Shown here: positions 46,248 through 58,919 of the stretch, one piece after another | How positions within the stretch are numbered: position 1 is the stretch's first letter | Layout: every line of letters begins with the position of its first letter | NCBI GenBank assembly: GCA_032871835.1 | Contig: CM065295.1 | Coordinates: 22,702,501-22,766,500 of the forward strand | Direction of reading: 5' to 3' | Length of the DNA: 64,000 bases | Source: Dipteronia dyeriana | Lineage: Eukaryota; Streptophyta; Magnoliopsida; Sapindales; Sapindaceae | Translations under genes and position numbers: made by a program | Notes under the pieces: generated by a model | Seen by the model: only the letters and a program-made list of their open reading frames with translations | The model's database searches: none | Told to the model about the DNA's origin: nothing

Positions 46248-46249
46248 AT

Positions 46250-46262
46250 TGGTATCAGAGCC
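46250..46262 (+). other. Primer binding site of the Copia element
   Basis: TGGTATCAGAGCC two bases after the 5' LTR, complementary to initiator tRNA-Met. Confidence 0.9.
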
Positions 46263-46504
46263 AATTTATTTTTCGGAATAGGAAATTGTTTTCGATTCTC
46301 TTGTATGTATGAATGTGTAGGCACAATCTTTATGATTGTATGAATGTTTATAATTAAATTGTTTAATTTAATCATGGTTGATCGTAAATTTTTATGGTAC
46401 TGTGGGTTTAGGGTTTATGGGTTGTATAATTTTTATTTTATTTATTTTTACTGTTATTGTATTGTAATTTAATTTAATTGTAACCTGTAAACAAAGAACT
46501 GGAA

Positions 46505-46715
46505 ATGCGGTACTGGTCACCGGCACTGTTCACGGGGTACTATTCACACGGGGCACTGTTCACGGTTGTACTATTCATAGGGGCTACTGTTCACACACGG
46601 GTACTGTTCACGAGGGGGGACTATTCATGGCACTGTTCACAGCAGGTATTGTTCATGGCACTGTTCACAGCGGGCATTGTTCATGCATACTGTACATACG
46701 GTACTATTCAAATCT
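46505..46715 (+). repeat. Irregular array of ACTGTTCAC words in the Copia leader
   Basis: The word ACTGTTCA, or the variants ACTATTCA and ATTGTTCA, occurs about a dozen times at irregular 10-20 base spacing, joined by G-rich linkers (CGGGG, AGGGGGG). Short ORFs through it are by-products. The same word, in sense orientation, fills part of the LTRs of the LOG-carrying element. Confidence 0.75.
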
Positions 46716-48054
46716 TGCACGGTTTCGTTGGCAAGCGTTGCCTAGTGTGTTCCGTGCAGATTTCCCGTTTCGGATTCTTGAGATGAATCAAAGTGACCTG
46801 AAAAGACTGGAAAATATCTCATGTTACTAGAAGACCAATGAATGCCTTGGAAAAATTTTTGTAATTTTAGATTCCAATTTTTTTTAGGTTAAATAATCCA
46901 CATTACTCGGTCAATTCATGTATGTTTTATATTATGTGATGATAAAAGCATTGACATGCATACTATGTCATTTAGATTTGGTGTGCCTATACAAATATAT
47001 TTGATATGTCATATATGTATCATAGCCTGATAATTAATGTATTTTTTTAATGTGATTAAAATGGATAAATACATAATTGGCTATGAGAATGAGATTAGTT
47101 TTATAATGGTTAAAAAACTTGGTAATTCTCATTAATATTAATCTAGTTATTAAAGAGTTTAATAAGTTAGATTAATGGGGTCATTTATTATAATTAGGAT
47201 TAATATGATTAATTACCTAATAATAAATTAACCGAATAAAATGTTAGAGTTTTAATAGTTAAAACTTGGCAAACACTTTCATAATAATCTGACCTTAGTA
47301 AATAGTTTACTAAAACTTAGATTATTGACTAATAGATTAGATTTTTAATAGTTAAAAATCATTAATGATTTATTAGTTAATTAGAATTTGTTTCTAATAA
47401 TGAATTAGTTAATGCACTAGATAACTTGATTAAAGTTAGTCGTTTGATCCTGTAGTGTCTAGGTGCATTAACGGATAATAGAAAACCCTAGTTTTAGAAT
47501 AGTGAGTGGGAGAGGGATATATGACATATATACCCCGCGGTCTCCATCATTAGTTCAACACTGTGAGATCCGAGTGGGGCCTCATGACGGCTTTGCTTCC
47601 GTCCTCCCTGAGGATGGTTTCCACAAAGATCAATACCAAGGTTGACTTCCTAAATGATAGGATTTCTGAGGGTATTTTGGGATTGACCAACCCTAAGGCG
47701 GCAATTCTCGAGTTAAGCTCGTGAGATTTGAAATGGTGGGTTACACTTACGAAGGTTTTGATTAAGTTTATTAATTAATAACCTGACTGAATAAACGATG
47801 GTTGAATGATACGGAATAAGAGTTATTCTAGAATATCATTTGATCGAGAATGTCTCAGTCCAAAGTGTAAAGACTTGACCGACCCTAAGGTGACACTTCT
47901 TTGTGGTATGTTGGATTTTCGTTGTATAGCAACTAGTTTTAGGGTACTTCTAGTTCGTTAAACATGTTCATACATTATGTTTAAATTTATGTCAAAGCAC
48001 CTGCACTTGTTTTAAATAAATAACTGAATGAATGTTTTATTTATTTCAGCAATA
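46716..48054 (+). other. Rest of the Copia leader
   Basis: About 1.3 kb without a supported coding region. From about 47493 it matches the left end of the truncated relative at 20733. It ends in TTTATTTATTTCAG at 48049, five bases before the gag ATG. Confidence 0.5.
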
Positions 48055-48805
48055 ATGTCTTCTGCATTACTTCAAATTCTTGCAAATGACAAATTAACTG
48101 GTGATAACTATACTAAGTGGAAACTTAACATTAATGCAATATTGGTCACCAAAGACCTCAAGTTTGTGCTTACGAAGGAATGTCCTCCAGCGCCTACTGC
48201 CAATGCCACCCGAACTGTTCGTGAGGCATACGAGCGATGGGTCTCATCTGATAAGAAGGCCCGAACATATCTGTTGGCTTCTATGATAGACGTGCTTGTC
48301 ACAAAGCATGAAGCAATGACTTCAACATTCGAAATCATGGAGTCATTGCAAGCCCTCAGAGCAAAAGCGAAATGAAGATGTTCGTTCTGCTATGCTCGCT
48401 CATATGAAGGAAGGTACGTTAGTTCGGGAACATGAGCATGATGTCCTACTTCAACAAGGCAGAAGTCAATGGCGGGGCCATTGACGAACCGAGTCAAGTG
48501 AGCATCATATTGTCAATCAGTTTAAGAGTAACTACGAGATGAACAAGTTAAGATTCAATCTCACACAGTTGCTCAATGAGCTCACTACTTTTGAGTCTTT
48601 GACTAAGGACAATAAGGGCAAGACCTGTGAGGCAAATGTTACCGAACCATCTTACTCTAATAATATGAAGAGAAAGAGGTCTACTAGGAAAGTAAAGGGT
48701 AAGCCCAAACCTAAAAAAGCCCAAAGCAAGAAGAAGTCCAAGAAAAGTAAATATGATTTACTTGTTCTTGAGTCGTGTTTAATGGAAGATGATTCTTCAC
48801 CCTAG
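48055..48805 (+). pseudogene. Copia gag with internal deletion
   Basis: Starts MSSALLQILANDKLTGDNY. The frame is lost after MESLQAL near 48355, where the relative at 21263 continues (AMFGQPYEQKRH). A deletion of a few dozen bases plus further small losses near 48500 explain it. Sense text resumes at 48539 (NKLRFNLTQLLNELTTFE). The tail is Lys-rich without a zinc knuckle, then reads on to a TAG at 48803-48805 just before the protease motif. Confidence 0.8.
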
Positions 48806-51800
48806 ATAGTTGATTCGGGGGCCACTAACCATGTTTATTCTTCTTTACAATGAATTGATTCTTGGACACAGCTAGAGGAGTAAGCCTTCTCAATACGTGT
48901 GGGGTCAGGGGATGTCGTGTCGGCACGAGCAGTGGGCGTAATTAGATTACGTTTTTATAATAATTATATATTGTTGGACAATTTATTTTATATTCCTGGA
49001 TTTATACGGAATTTGATTTCCGTTTCTAAGTTGTTAGAACAAAAATATTCTGTTTCTTTTAATAATAAGTTTGTTATTATTGGAAAAAATGGTCTGAATA
49101 TTTGTTCAGGAATTAATGAAAACAATTTGTATATGTTAAGACCGTTAATACATACTACACTGCTCAACACTGAAATGTTTAAGGTTAAAAACCAAAAAAA
49201 CTAAACGACATAAGATTTCTCCATATAATGACACGTATCTCTGGCATCTAAAGCTTAATCATATCAACCTTGACCGGACAGACTGATTAGTAAAAAGCGG
49301 ACATTTAAGTAAGTTAAAGGTTGGCACCTTACATGTCTGTGAATCTTGTCTGGAAGGTAAGATGACTAAGAGACCTTATACTAAATAAGAGCTTAGAGCT
49401 AAAGAACCGCTATAGCTTATACATACAGACGTCTGCGGACCGATGAATGTTAAAGCTAGAGGTGGTTATGAGTATTATGTCACCTTTATAGATGACTACT
49501 CCAGATACGGATACGTCTACCTGATGCAACGAAAGTCAGAAACATTTGAAAAGTTCAAAGAATTTCGAGCTGAATTTGAGAATCAATTAGGTAGGACTAT
49601 CAAGTCACTACGATCGGATCGTGGAGGTGAGTACCTTGACCAATAGTTTAAATACTTCATGGTTGAGCATGGGATAGTTTCCAACTCACAGCTTCTGGTA
49701 CACCACAGCAAAATGGTGTAGCGGAGAGGAGAAATAAAACCCTAATGGAAATGATAAGATATATGATTAGTTTCTCATCATTACCATATTCCTTCTGGGG
49801 ATATATGGTACAAATAGCGGCATACATTATGAATGTAGTGTCATCCAAATCTTTTCCTAAGACTCCTCTAGAGTTGTGGAATGGTAGTAAAGCTAGTTTA
49901 CAACATTTTTGCATATGGGGGTGTCCAGCACATGTGCTGAAGAACAGAACTGGAAAGCTAGACTCCAAGTCTGGTGTCTGCCTGTTTGTAGGATACTTCA
50001 AGGAGACCAAAGGTGGAAACTTCTATAGTCCGAAGACAACAAAGTATTTGTATCGACAAATGCAACGTTTCTTGAGGACAATTACATTAGTGACCATAAA
50101 CCTCGTTCCAGGATTGTAATAAATGAGTTGGAGCCTAGTGAGACTAGTGCTTCATCAACAAGAGTTGTTGATCCATAAACATCTGAGAGTCAGATGGTTC
50201 CTGATCAGGATACACTACCACCTAGACGTAGTGAGAGGGTTGTGAGATAATCTGAACGCTATTTAGGTATAGATGAGAGACAAGTTGTTGTCTTTGTTGA
50301 TAGTGTGGATGATCCGTTGATATTTAAGAATGCAATGGAAGATCCTGATAAAGAGGAATGGCTTAAAGCCATGAATCTCGAGATGGAGTCTATGTACTCT
50401 AACTCAGTCTAGGATCTTATAGACTTACCGGATGGGGTAAAACCCATAAGGTGTAAGTGGATCTATAAGAGAAAGAGAGGAGTAGATAGGAAGGTAGAGA
50501 CCTTCAAAACAAGGCTAGTGGCCAATGGTTATACCAGAAAGAGGGGGTCGATTATGAATAGACTTTCTCGCTGGTAGCCATGTTTAAGTCTATTAGGATT
50601 CTCTTATCCATTGTTGCCTATTTCGATTACTAAATTTGGCAAATGGACGTCAAGACTGCATTCTTGAATGGCAATCTTGATAAGAGTATCTATATGATAC
50701 AATCAGAGGGATTCGTGTCTCTAGATCAAGAGAAAAATGTTTGCAAGCTGCAAAGGTCCATCTATGGACTTAAGCAAGCATCTAGATCTAGGAACATTAG
50801 GTTTGATGATGTGATCAAAACCTATGGCTTCAAGCAGAACGTCGATGAGCCTTGTGTCTACAAACGCATCATTGATAAGAAAGTAGTTTTCTTGGTCCTA
50901 TACGTAGATGATATCCTACTCATTAGGAATGATGTGGGAGTGTTGTCTGATGTAAAGGGCTGGTTGGCTAGCCAATTCCAAATGAAATATTTGGGAGAGG
51001 TAAGTTATGTTCTAGAGATTCAACTTATAAAGGATCGTAAGAACAAACTAATATCACTGTCTCAGGCATCATATATCGATAAGATTCTTGTGCGATTTTT
51101 GATGCAAAACTCTAAGAAAGGTATTTTACCTTCCAGACATGGAGTTCACTTGTCTAAGAAACAGTGTTCTAAGACACCTCAAGAAGTTAAAGATATGAGA
51201 CATGTACCCTATTCATCGATAATAGGTAGTCTCATGTATGTTATGTTATACACAAGATCGGACATCTGCTATGCAATGGGAGTAGTCAACAGATACCTCA
51301 ACCTAGGATTGGATCATTGGATTGTTGTCAAGACTATTCTCAAGTATCTTCGGAGAACGAGAAATTATATGCTAGTGTATTTCGGACACGATTTGATCCA
51401 GTTAGGATACACGGATTCTGATTTCTGTCAGACAAGGATTCTAGGAAATCCACGTATGGATCAATATTCACCATGGGTGGTGGAGCCATTGTGTGGAAAA
51501 GTATTAAGCAATTTTTTCATTGCTGACTCCACCATGGAAGCCAAATATGAAGCCGCTTGTGAAGCTACTAAAGAGGCTGTTTGGCTCAGTAAGTTCTTGA
51601 GTGATCTGGAAGTTGTTCCAGATTTAGATAGGCCCATCACACTTTTTGTGATAACAGTGGTTCTATGGCTAATTCCAAAGAACCAAGAAGTCACAAGAGA
51701 GGGAAGTATATAGAGAGAAAGTATCATCGCATTAGAGAGATAGTGAAGAAATGAGATGCGATCGTGGCCAAGATAGCCTCATAACACAATCATACTAATC

Positions 51801-51883
51801 CATTTACGAAGACCATACCGGCTAAAGTGTTTTTCGGTCGTCTAGATGGTCTAGGGTTCCAAGACATGCCTCACATGCTTTAG
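48806..51883 (+). pseudogene. Copia pol with a 356-codon RT/RNase H frame
   Basis: Protease: IVDSGATNHV directly after the TAG. Degraded GAG-preintegrase: around 49240-49390. Integrase: 49443-50010, with GYEYYVTFIDDYSRYG and SLRSDRGGEY. RT and most of RNase H form one open frame, 50643-51713, starting inside the RT at MDVKTAFLNGNL, with YVDD at 50901-50912 and later STMEAKYEAACEA. A frameshift at about 51640 shifts the last RNase H segment (CDNSG region). Stops lie near 49387, 49645, 50178 and 50632. Confidence 0.87.
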
Positions 51884-51897
51884 AGCAAATGGGAGAT

Positions 51898-53963
51898 TGT
51901 TGGGGTTTATGCACTAAAGATGTAAATTGTAAATGGATTTATGAAATAAATAAAAGGAAAAGTTCAATTCATTCATATTGTATTGTTTATTTTATAACTT
52001 ATGCATATATTTAACATCAAAGATTGCCAGATGTAATCTCGAACTGTGTATATGAGTGTCATATACAGATGGATACAGTAAGAGACACGCAATCTAAAGA
52101 GTCCATAGATAGCAAATAAAGCTAGGTACTTTATTTGTGGTTAATCTATAGTTGCGGTCCATTCTGTAATGTACGATGATTCTATCCTGAATCATTCATA
52201 TGAGATATGGGAATGGAGGCACCTTGTATGATGTGATCATATAGGACTGGGCCATGATCTATATGAATCTCTCACCAAGATCCGTTTACCGATGAGATTC
52301 ATATATATCAACTAATGATGGCTATATGTGGGTGATCTTAATCATGATTGTCTTATCAACTCCTTCAGATTAAATCGTGGTCTTTGATATACCATGGGTG
52401 AGGTCAGATGCATTTCCTAATCAATATACTCCGTATGTTGAGATTGTGGTCTGGCTTATGGCTGGGAAGGTTTGTACACAATAGTGGAATCCACTTCTTC
52501 TTGTGAGAAGTAGATGGTAGTTCCCTTAAAGGGTTGATTCGGGGCTTGGACAATATGAGCGCTCTCCTAATTCCATGAGGAAATAGGATTTATTGTCCAT
52601 TAGAGAATCAATGGTACTTAAAGAATATATGTAACTAGATGGATATAACGGACATTATGACCCAACTCTAAATATGAACTACTGTGGAGGATCACACCAT
52701 GTGTAATTGCTATATCGATGAACACCGAGTTGTATCGGTCTGTGTAAAAGCGTCTACAGTTGAGAGAGTGCAGCTTCGGGTTTTTCGTGGAATAACACCG
52801 GAGTTAATAATCAAGGAATATTAACTAAAGAGCTTAATTAATGATTCTGATGATTATTGGAGCTCAAAATATTGTGGATCTATTAGGTTCCCTTGCTAGC
52901 CCGGTCGATTTAGCTAACAAGGGTCACGGTTAATGACACCTATTTAATTTAGGAATTATTTGAATAATGAGATTATTTAATTAACGGATATTAATGATTA
53001 TGTAAATTAAATAATTAGATTATTTAATTGTTTAATTAATCATTAGTCGGAGGATGTTGATTGATATTTATTTTTTTTAGAGATAAAATAATTTGATTAT
53101 TTTATTTTTATTAAATTAGATATTTATTTTTGAATTTAAAGAGTTTGAATTCAAAACAAATTAATTAATAGATTTAAATATATGAGATATCTTAAAAGAT
53201 TTAAATTGATTAGTTTTATCAAAATATAAATAAATATATATATATATGATATATATTTTTTATATTTAAAAAAAAATGATAAGACAATGCACATATGGCA
53301 TTGTTTGTATAGGATACAAACACGTGTGCTTGAATCAATAATAAAAAGGGAAACAACAAAATAGATTTTGCATGTGATGTAAATTGGTACACGTGCAACA
53401 ACAAAAAATTGCATTAGATGCAAATGTGAATCGTGTACGTGAATACAAATTGAGAAAAAAATTGATTTTGGTTTTTTTTTTACCTGATACACACGTAAAA
53501 AGAAAAAAAAAACAATTTAAGTTTTGCATGGGATGTAATTTATCTGTGCATTAGATCTGTTCACCAAATTGAGAAGAGAGAGTTTCTTCAAGTATTTTAT
53601 GTACATCCTCCATTCAAGTTCCTGAGACCGTGACGCGCCCACACGCAGTTACTAGTCCCGGCAGATAGCGAGGAAGATCGAATGGTTCAGACATGAGTAC
53701 ATCGTAAAGTGAAGAAGCCTCCAAACGTTGGTAAGATTGGTTCAAACAGGAGCATATCATAAAGTGAAGGAGCCTCTAAACGTTGGTAAGATTTTCTTCT
53801 TCTGATTATATCGATTTCAATTTCCTGTGTTTACATATTGTATGTATTAGTTTCGAAAAATAATTACGATCCCAAGTTCACTGGTCCCAGATACAGATTA
53901 TGATTTGTATTAAAAAATTTAAAACTTAGTTCCGTTGTGTAACCGGTGAACGGGGTTCCAACA
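51898..53963 (+). repeat. 3' LTR of the Copia element
   Basis: 2066 bp, starting TGTTGGGGTTTATGCAC after the purine tract AAATGGGAGAT. It contains the same doubled 55-bp unit (53684 and 53739). Confidence 0.88.
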
Positions 53964-55694
53964 TATATAGCATAGTCTATCCTCAATAGTTTGATGGTAT
54001 TCATTTGTTAATCGATAGAAGACTTCTTTTATAGATATGGATATCGTGGCTCCATTTATTAAATGTGAATAGAGTACCATCGTATGGAGATTTTGAGGTA
54101 TTGGATATTAAATATTAACGTTAAGTTTTCGATAGTGTCTATTGAAACATGGCTTCTGGACAAGTCAAAATATCCAAGTTCAAAATGTGGTCATATGAGT
54201 AAATATGGTAACTTGAAGAGCTATATGCGGTCTATGAGCTCTTGGCGATGACTGGTATTCTTCACGATGATACACTATCTCCAATAATTTTGTCTAGGGT
54301 ATGAGTGAGCAATATTAACTTATTCTATCTTTATTTAAGAGTTCAATTTTAGTTCTTTAGTGGAATTAACTAAAATTAATAGACCGGACCTAAGTGAATC
54401 ATTTGTTGATTGTGATTAGGTTATGTCTATTGGAGCTTAAATTTAGATAGTCCACCAAGATCCTCAATCTACACGAACTTGCATGGATCACTTGATATGT
54501 TCTACCGGACCAATTTAAGGGTCCATCTAGAATTGTATTAAGGCATGTGAACTTGTTTCTTTTTGTAAGAATGAGTCTAGTTCACATGTGGACTTTTTAT
54601 AAAAGTCCAATGGATTTACTAAAATAAGAAAAATAATATATGCCTATATATTGTCATGGGCGGCAAGGTTAATAAATAAAAGCCTAATATATTATTTTAT
54701 TATTTTATTATTTAATTAAATAGAAATTAATTAATTTATTGATTAATTAATTATTTAATTAAAAGTCCAAAAAAAATCCTAATAGGAGAAGATCTCCAAA
54801 TATTATACTATTGTTGGTGGTATAATTAATATTAAATATTATATTTGATAGGTAGATAAATAAAAGGAATTATTTATCTAGTCAAATTAGGAAATCTTTA
54901 ATATGGTTACAAATACACTATTTGAGTTGGATTAGGAGTCTTGGTGTAGGAAATAATTCTTTTTGGAAAATGATTCTTGGTCACCAAGTAAATGCAACTA
55001 AGGATAGGATTTTTACCCATCAAGTAAATCATTCTTAGGAACGGATTAAGTCTCCTAAACTAAAAACATGTAAAATTCGGCCAACCCTAAATAGATTAGG
55101 GTAAGGAATATATATGTCTTGTATATTTCAGCCAAAGGATAGAAATTCTACTTAGAGAGAATTCGGCCACCATAAGAATTTTGAGTGAAAAAATTATTTT
55201 TGCTCTAGACAAAATTCGATCAACTTTAAGAAATAGTATGAGATTCGACAAAGAAGAAAAGGAAGAAAGAAGGTTTAGTTTTCGATAGTACACTAGTAAC
55301 CTTTACATTAAAAGGTTTTGTGTACAATATCGAATCAAGGTTCACGCGAGTTTCAATCAAATTGATTGATAATTCACAAGTGACATAACGTTTTTTGTTT
55401 TTCTTTTTGGAGGATTATTATGACTAACAAAGAAAGAGATTTTGTTTGTTTTCATCCTCAGGTATACAATTTAAAAGAAAGGGAGCCCACATTCCTAGGT
55501 GATTCACGTTTGTGATTGGATTGGATGATCTTGCAGATTCAATTCGGCGCTAGTTCAATCGTCACCAGAAAAAGGTACGATACTTTTTATATACATCAAT
55601 TAATCTAGGGTTAAGGTTCTTGTTATAAAAAAAGGGAAGAAAAAAATATACCAAACTCTAATTTTCACGCTTCCTTTGTGTGATTTTCCTTACA
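53964..55694 (+). repeat. 3' LTR, second piece
   Basis: Resumes with TATATAGCATAGTC, matching the uninterrupted site at 28530 of the 5' LTR, and ends CCTTACA before the target duplication CTCTC. Confidence 0.88.
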
Positions 55695-55699
55695 CTCTC

Positions 55700-56422
55700 A
55701 TCCTGGGTTACCGGGGCTACCACTCTCGAATAAGGAGTAGCCCGAGACAGAGTCTGCCTCGCTGGGTATTGCTCTCGCCGAGGTTGGAGAGGTGGTAGGA
55801 GATGCGTAGACCGGTTGGGTGGCCTATTCTGGGGCTTTTTGTACTACTGTAGATTTGGGAGCCTCTTCCTTTTGACGCTATGGATTCCTCATGTCATCGT
55901 GCTCAATCTTGACCCTGAGCTACTCAATCTTTCTCCAGCGCCCTATCATAGGCTTCCTGATAAGTCTCGGATAGGTGCTTCGCGAAGGACCTATAGAGTC
56001 TCTCGGCTATAAGTTCCTACGGATATTGGCTAAGGTATCTTTCTCGGTGAAAACCCCTATCCGTATCACCTCCTTGTGGAAGCTCTCCACATAAGATCTG
56101 AGTGTTTCCCCATACTTTTGGATTACATAATGCAAGTGGATCGGATCATTTGGATGCGACTTAACTCCTTGGAACTGCGAATAGAAATCGTTGGATAGCT
56201 TAGTGAAGCTATCCACACTACCCGCCTGTAGCTTTCTGAATCATGTCTTTGCATGATCCGTCAATGTGGTAGGGAACATCCGGCACACAGTGGCCCTGGT
56301 AGTGCTATGGATCTCCATTTGCTGAACAAAGCTCTCCAAATGACACAAGAGATCCTCAGTGCCTGAGAACTTGTCCATTGGCATTTTGACTTTGGGCAGG
56401 AGCTCGGCTTCCCTGATCCTTC
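55700..56422 (-). pseudogene. Gypsy gag, middle part
   Basis: Minus strand: KVKMPMDKFSGTEDLLCHLESF (about 56395-56330) is the start of the retrotransposon gag domain. After a stop it continues SVDSFTKLSNDFYSQFQG and TLRSYVESFHKEVIRIG (about 56216-56090), the helical capsid core of this gag type. Linker text with stops reaches 55700. It sits between the 1.7-kb insertion on its right and the Copia insertion on its left, and continues at 28001. Confidence 0.82.
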
Positions 56423-58160
56423 GAAACAAATATTATGGTGTGTAATATTAATCTAGAGGGGGGTGAATATATTTTAATCAAATTTCACCCAATTTTCGTT
56501 AATGGTCAATTAGACGAAAATACCCCTAACTAGTCACAATATTATCACAAGTGTAATAAGTGCGGAAATATTAAAGACACTTGAGATATACGTGGAAACC
56601 CTCCAAATTTAAAAAACCACGGGCTGTTAAGTGCGCCACACTCGAACAAGGAATCCACTGATGATAGAGGCGTTACAACCTACTCTCGGTATATAACCCA
56701 CTACCACTACCTAATCCCGGTATTAAGTGAACCTAGTCCAATTTGCTTACACTTGAAGCAACCTACTCCCAGATGCAACGCAAGATTTACTTCTCTTTGA
56801 AGAAGAGATAAACACCCTATGTGAATATATGATGATATTCAAACAACAAACAAGGCTAGGGTACCTTATATGCTTATCTAGGATTATGAGATGACAATAA
56901 ATGCAATCCTAGATATCAAGAGCTAAATGACATGTCATAAACTTAGCTAAACATATAACAAGCAATCCTATGAAGCTATCATAAAAGCCAAATCAACACA
57001 TGTTGTCATTAAGCATGGCAAGGACTATAATGCAATCACTGAATGCAATCAATGAGTCCTAAACAATATCTAAATGCAAAGCATAGAGATTTAGCTAGAA
57101 GTTATCAATAACAACAATCCTAGCTATCACAATACAACACTCAATCTTGTCATCACAACAATATCTAATTTGTATCTAGAAAATGTTCTAAGAGCATACA
57201 AATAATTAAAGAGATGGCTTAGCAAGCAAAACACTTAACTTGTAAGAAGATAGTGAAGAACTTAACAAACAAGATGTGATGAAGCAACCCTATCCATTGA
57301 TGCACTCTAAATGAACTTAGATGATGCAAGATGAAGCTTTTATGCACATGGGAATGCTTTGAGTGATTAAAAATGAGTTCTTGGAAGAGTTTTTCCTTTG
57401 AAATGTGTTCTAAGGAAAATATATGATATTATGAACTCTTACACGACCTTAAACCAAAGAGTTATATATATATATATATATATATGAGATCCAAACAAAG
57501 TGAGGTAGTTTTGGAAAAAACGTTCCAGCTTCCTCTGTATGCGCTGGTGACGTGTGCAAGTCGAGTAGCGCACAGCCTAATTTTACAATAGGCGATGGAC
57601 GAGTGGCGCAACACATGCGTAAATCCTCTGAAATGTTTACGCTGGTGAGATTGCACTAGTCGAGTAGCGTACCACAAGTGCACGCCCACTTTTTTCAACT
57701 GTGCGCGGGTGCAACAGCGCAGCTCAGTGGCGCAACACATGCGACGATCCACTGAAATGTTGCGCTGGTGAGGTGAGGTGCGCTGGTCTAGTAGCGCACC
57801 ACCAGCACAAAGCCTATTTTCAACACTCAAACACAAAATCAATAAGTTCAATAGTGATGAAAAATGCATCTTATTCTAATGCCTAGCATGACATTAAAAC
57901 TTTGATTACAAGATGTAAATAAATCAACAAGAGTCATTTAAATCAAAATGCACACAAGAATAAACACACAACATATATGAATAAGAGTTATGCATGAATA
58001 TGTGAGTGTGTGCAACTATCTCTTCAAAGCAAGTAAGCACGAGAATTTTACCTTCGGTGCTTCTCCTCTTGAGGTCTTGAGAGCCTAAGCTACCTTTACA
58101 TAATACCCCAAAAATGTGATTTGTTCACAAAATAAACCAATCAACATATGAGGACTTTAC
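56423..58160. mobile_element. Non-coding repeat element with CTAGAGGGGGG start (copy 2)
   Basis: Splits Gypsy gag. The 7-mer ATCCTTC lies on both sides (56416-56422 and 58161-58167), and gag text runs into both edges. It shares with 10085-12705 the CTAGAGGGGGGTGAATA block near 56452, a GATATACGTGGAAACC block near 56585, a TA run (57464-57487) and a closing AT-rich zone. No transposase, LTR or clear inverted termini. GC-rich text at 57530-57810 with GCGCTGGTGA words gives spurious ORFs. Confidence 0.6.
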
Positions 58161-58873
58161 ATCCTTCTAGTAAAAGGGGCATTCATCTTGCTTAGGGGAT
58201 CCTTCTTGACCTCCCTATGCTTACCCTTCCTCAATTTCTGGATCTCCCTTTGCATCTGAGCTAGCTGATCTCACAGGCGCTTGTTCCCAGCGTTCTTGAA
58301 TTCAACTTTGGAGTCCTCGTTGTCGAAGCCCTTAGTGGAGATAGAGGCATCGCCCCTGTTACCTTCTGGTCCAAGATTCCTCTTGGCACTACTTCGGCTA
58401 CCTCCTACCTTGGATCCGGGCTCTCTTCTAGTCTCTACTGGTCTAACTGAGTGGCAAGGTCTCTCCTACGGGATATCAGCTGCAAATTTCACTCGTCTGG
58501 GTTGATAATGAGTCGACCTGAGCGGTTCTGGAGGAATAGGCCCTAGCCGATCTCGGACTGAAGGCAGTAGCTCCAACCTATCATGGATTGGTACTAGTGG
58601 TGGAGGTCCCAACCAGTCGAAGGTGGTGGTCCTAGCTCCCGGTCTATTAGGGTCCTCGCGGGCACTAGGTTTCACCGGTTGGGGGTAATTCCTTACACCA
58701 CCAAACGTTGGCGAATACTTTCCACGAAAGTTGCGGCATGTTGTTCCACCATAGCCTAGCCTATCACCGGTAGGACCAGATGCTTGTGAGCCTTTCCTGT
58801 GAGCCTTCCGGGTGGAGGCTTCAGATTGATGCCTAGACACTTTAGGCTGCCCTTAGGAAGATCGAAGCCTCAT
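58161..58873 (-). pseudogene. Gypsy gag, N-terminal part
   Basis: The ATG at 58871-58873 lies 46 bases inside the 5' LTR and is followed by MRLRSS and a TAA (58853-58855) at codon 7. The frame then stays open to 58466, with an Arg/Ser/Gly-rich head (STRKAHRKGSQASGPTGDR, later LPSVRDRLGPIPPEP). Beyond it the text continues with stops to 58161. Such low-complexity basic heads are common before the capsid domain in Gypsy gag. Confidence 0.75.
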
Positions 58874-58919
58874 GATCATGCAAAAACAACAAATACGTGA
58901 CTTTATAAAGGGTGTGGAA

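Larger units (their letters stand above)
44172..53963 (+). mobile_element. Copia element with two 2.07-kb LTRs
   Basis: Starts TATTGGGGTTTATGCC (the usual TG has become TA) and ends GGGGTTCCAACA, flanked by TATAT (44167-44171 and 53964-53968) in the 3' LTR of the enclosing Copia element. The 5' LTR is 44172-46247, the primer site 46250, gag from 48055, RNase H stop at 51881-51883, and the 3' LTR 51898-53963. It is the fuller relative of the element at 20733-27272. Confidence 0.9.
28002..55694 (+). mobile_element. Copia element with both LTRs interrupted by insertions
   Basis: Starts TGTTGGGATTATACTCG at 28002 and ends TTTTCCTTACA at 55694, flanked by the duplication CTCTC (27997-28001 and 55695-55699), inside Gypsy gag. 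The 5' LTR is in two pieces (28002-28843 and 36896-38327), the 3' LTR also in two (43637-44171 and 53964-55694). Removing the insertions leaves LTRs of roughly 2.27 kb each and an internal region of 38328-43636. Its gag and pol are the best preserved in the window but still carry stops and frameshifts. Confidence 0.9.

Noticed and set aside
46505..46830. Plus-strand ORFs in the Copia leader
   Set aside because: They read through the ACTGTTCAC word array. Their composition is fully explained by the repeat.
57462..57869. 135-codon Cys-rich minus-strand frame
   Set aside because: It comes from GC-rich repeated text (GCGCTGGTGA words) of the non-coding element and a TA run. No domain is recognisable.
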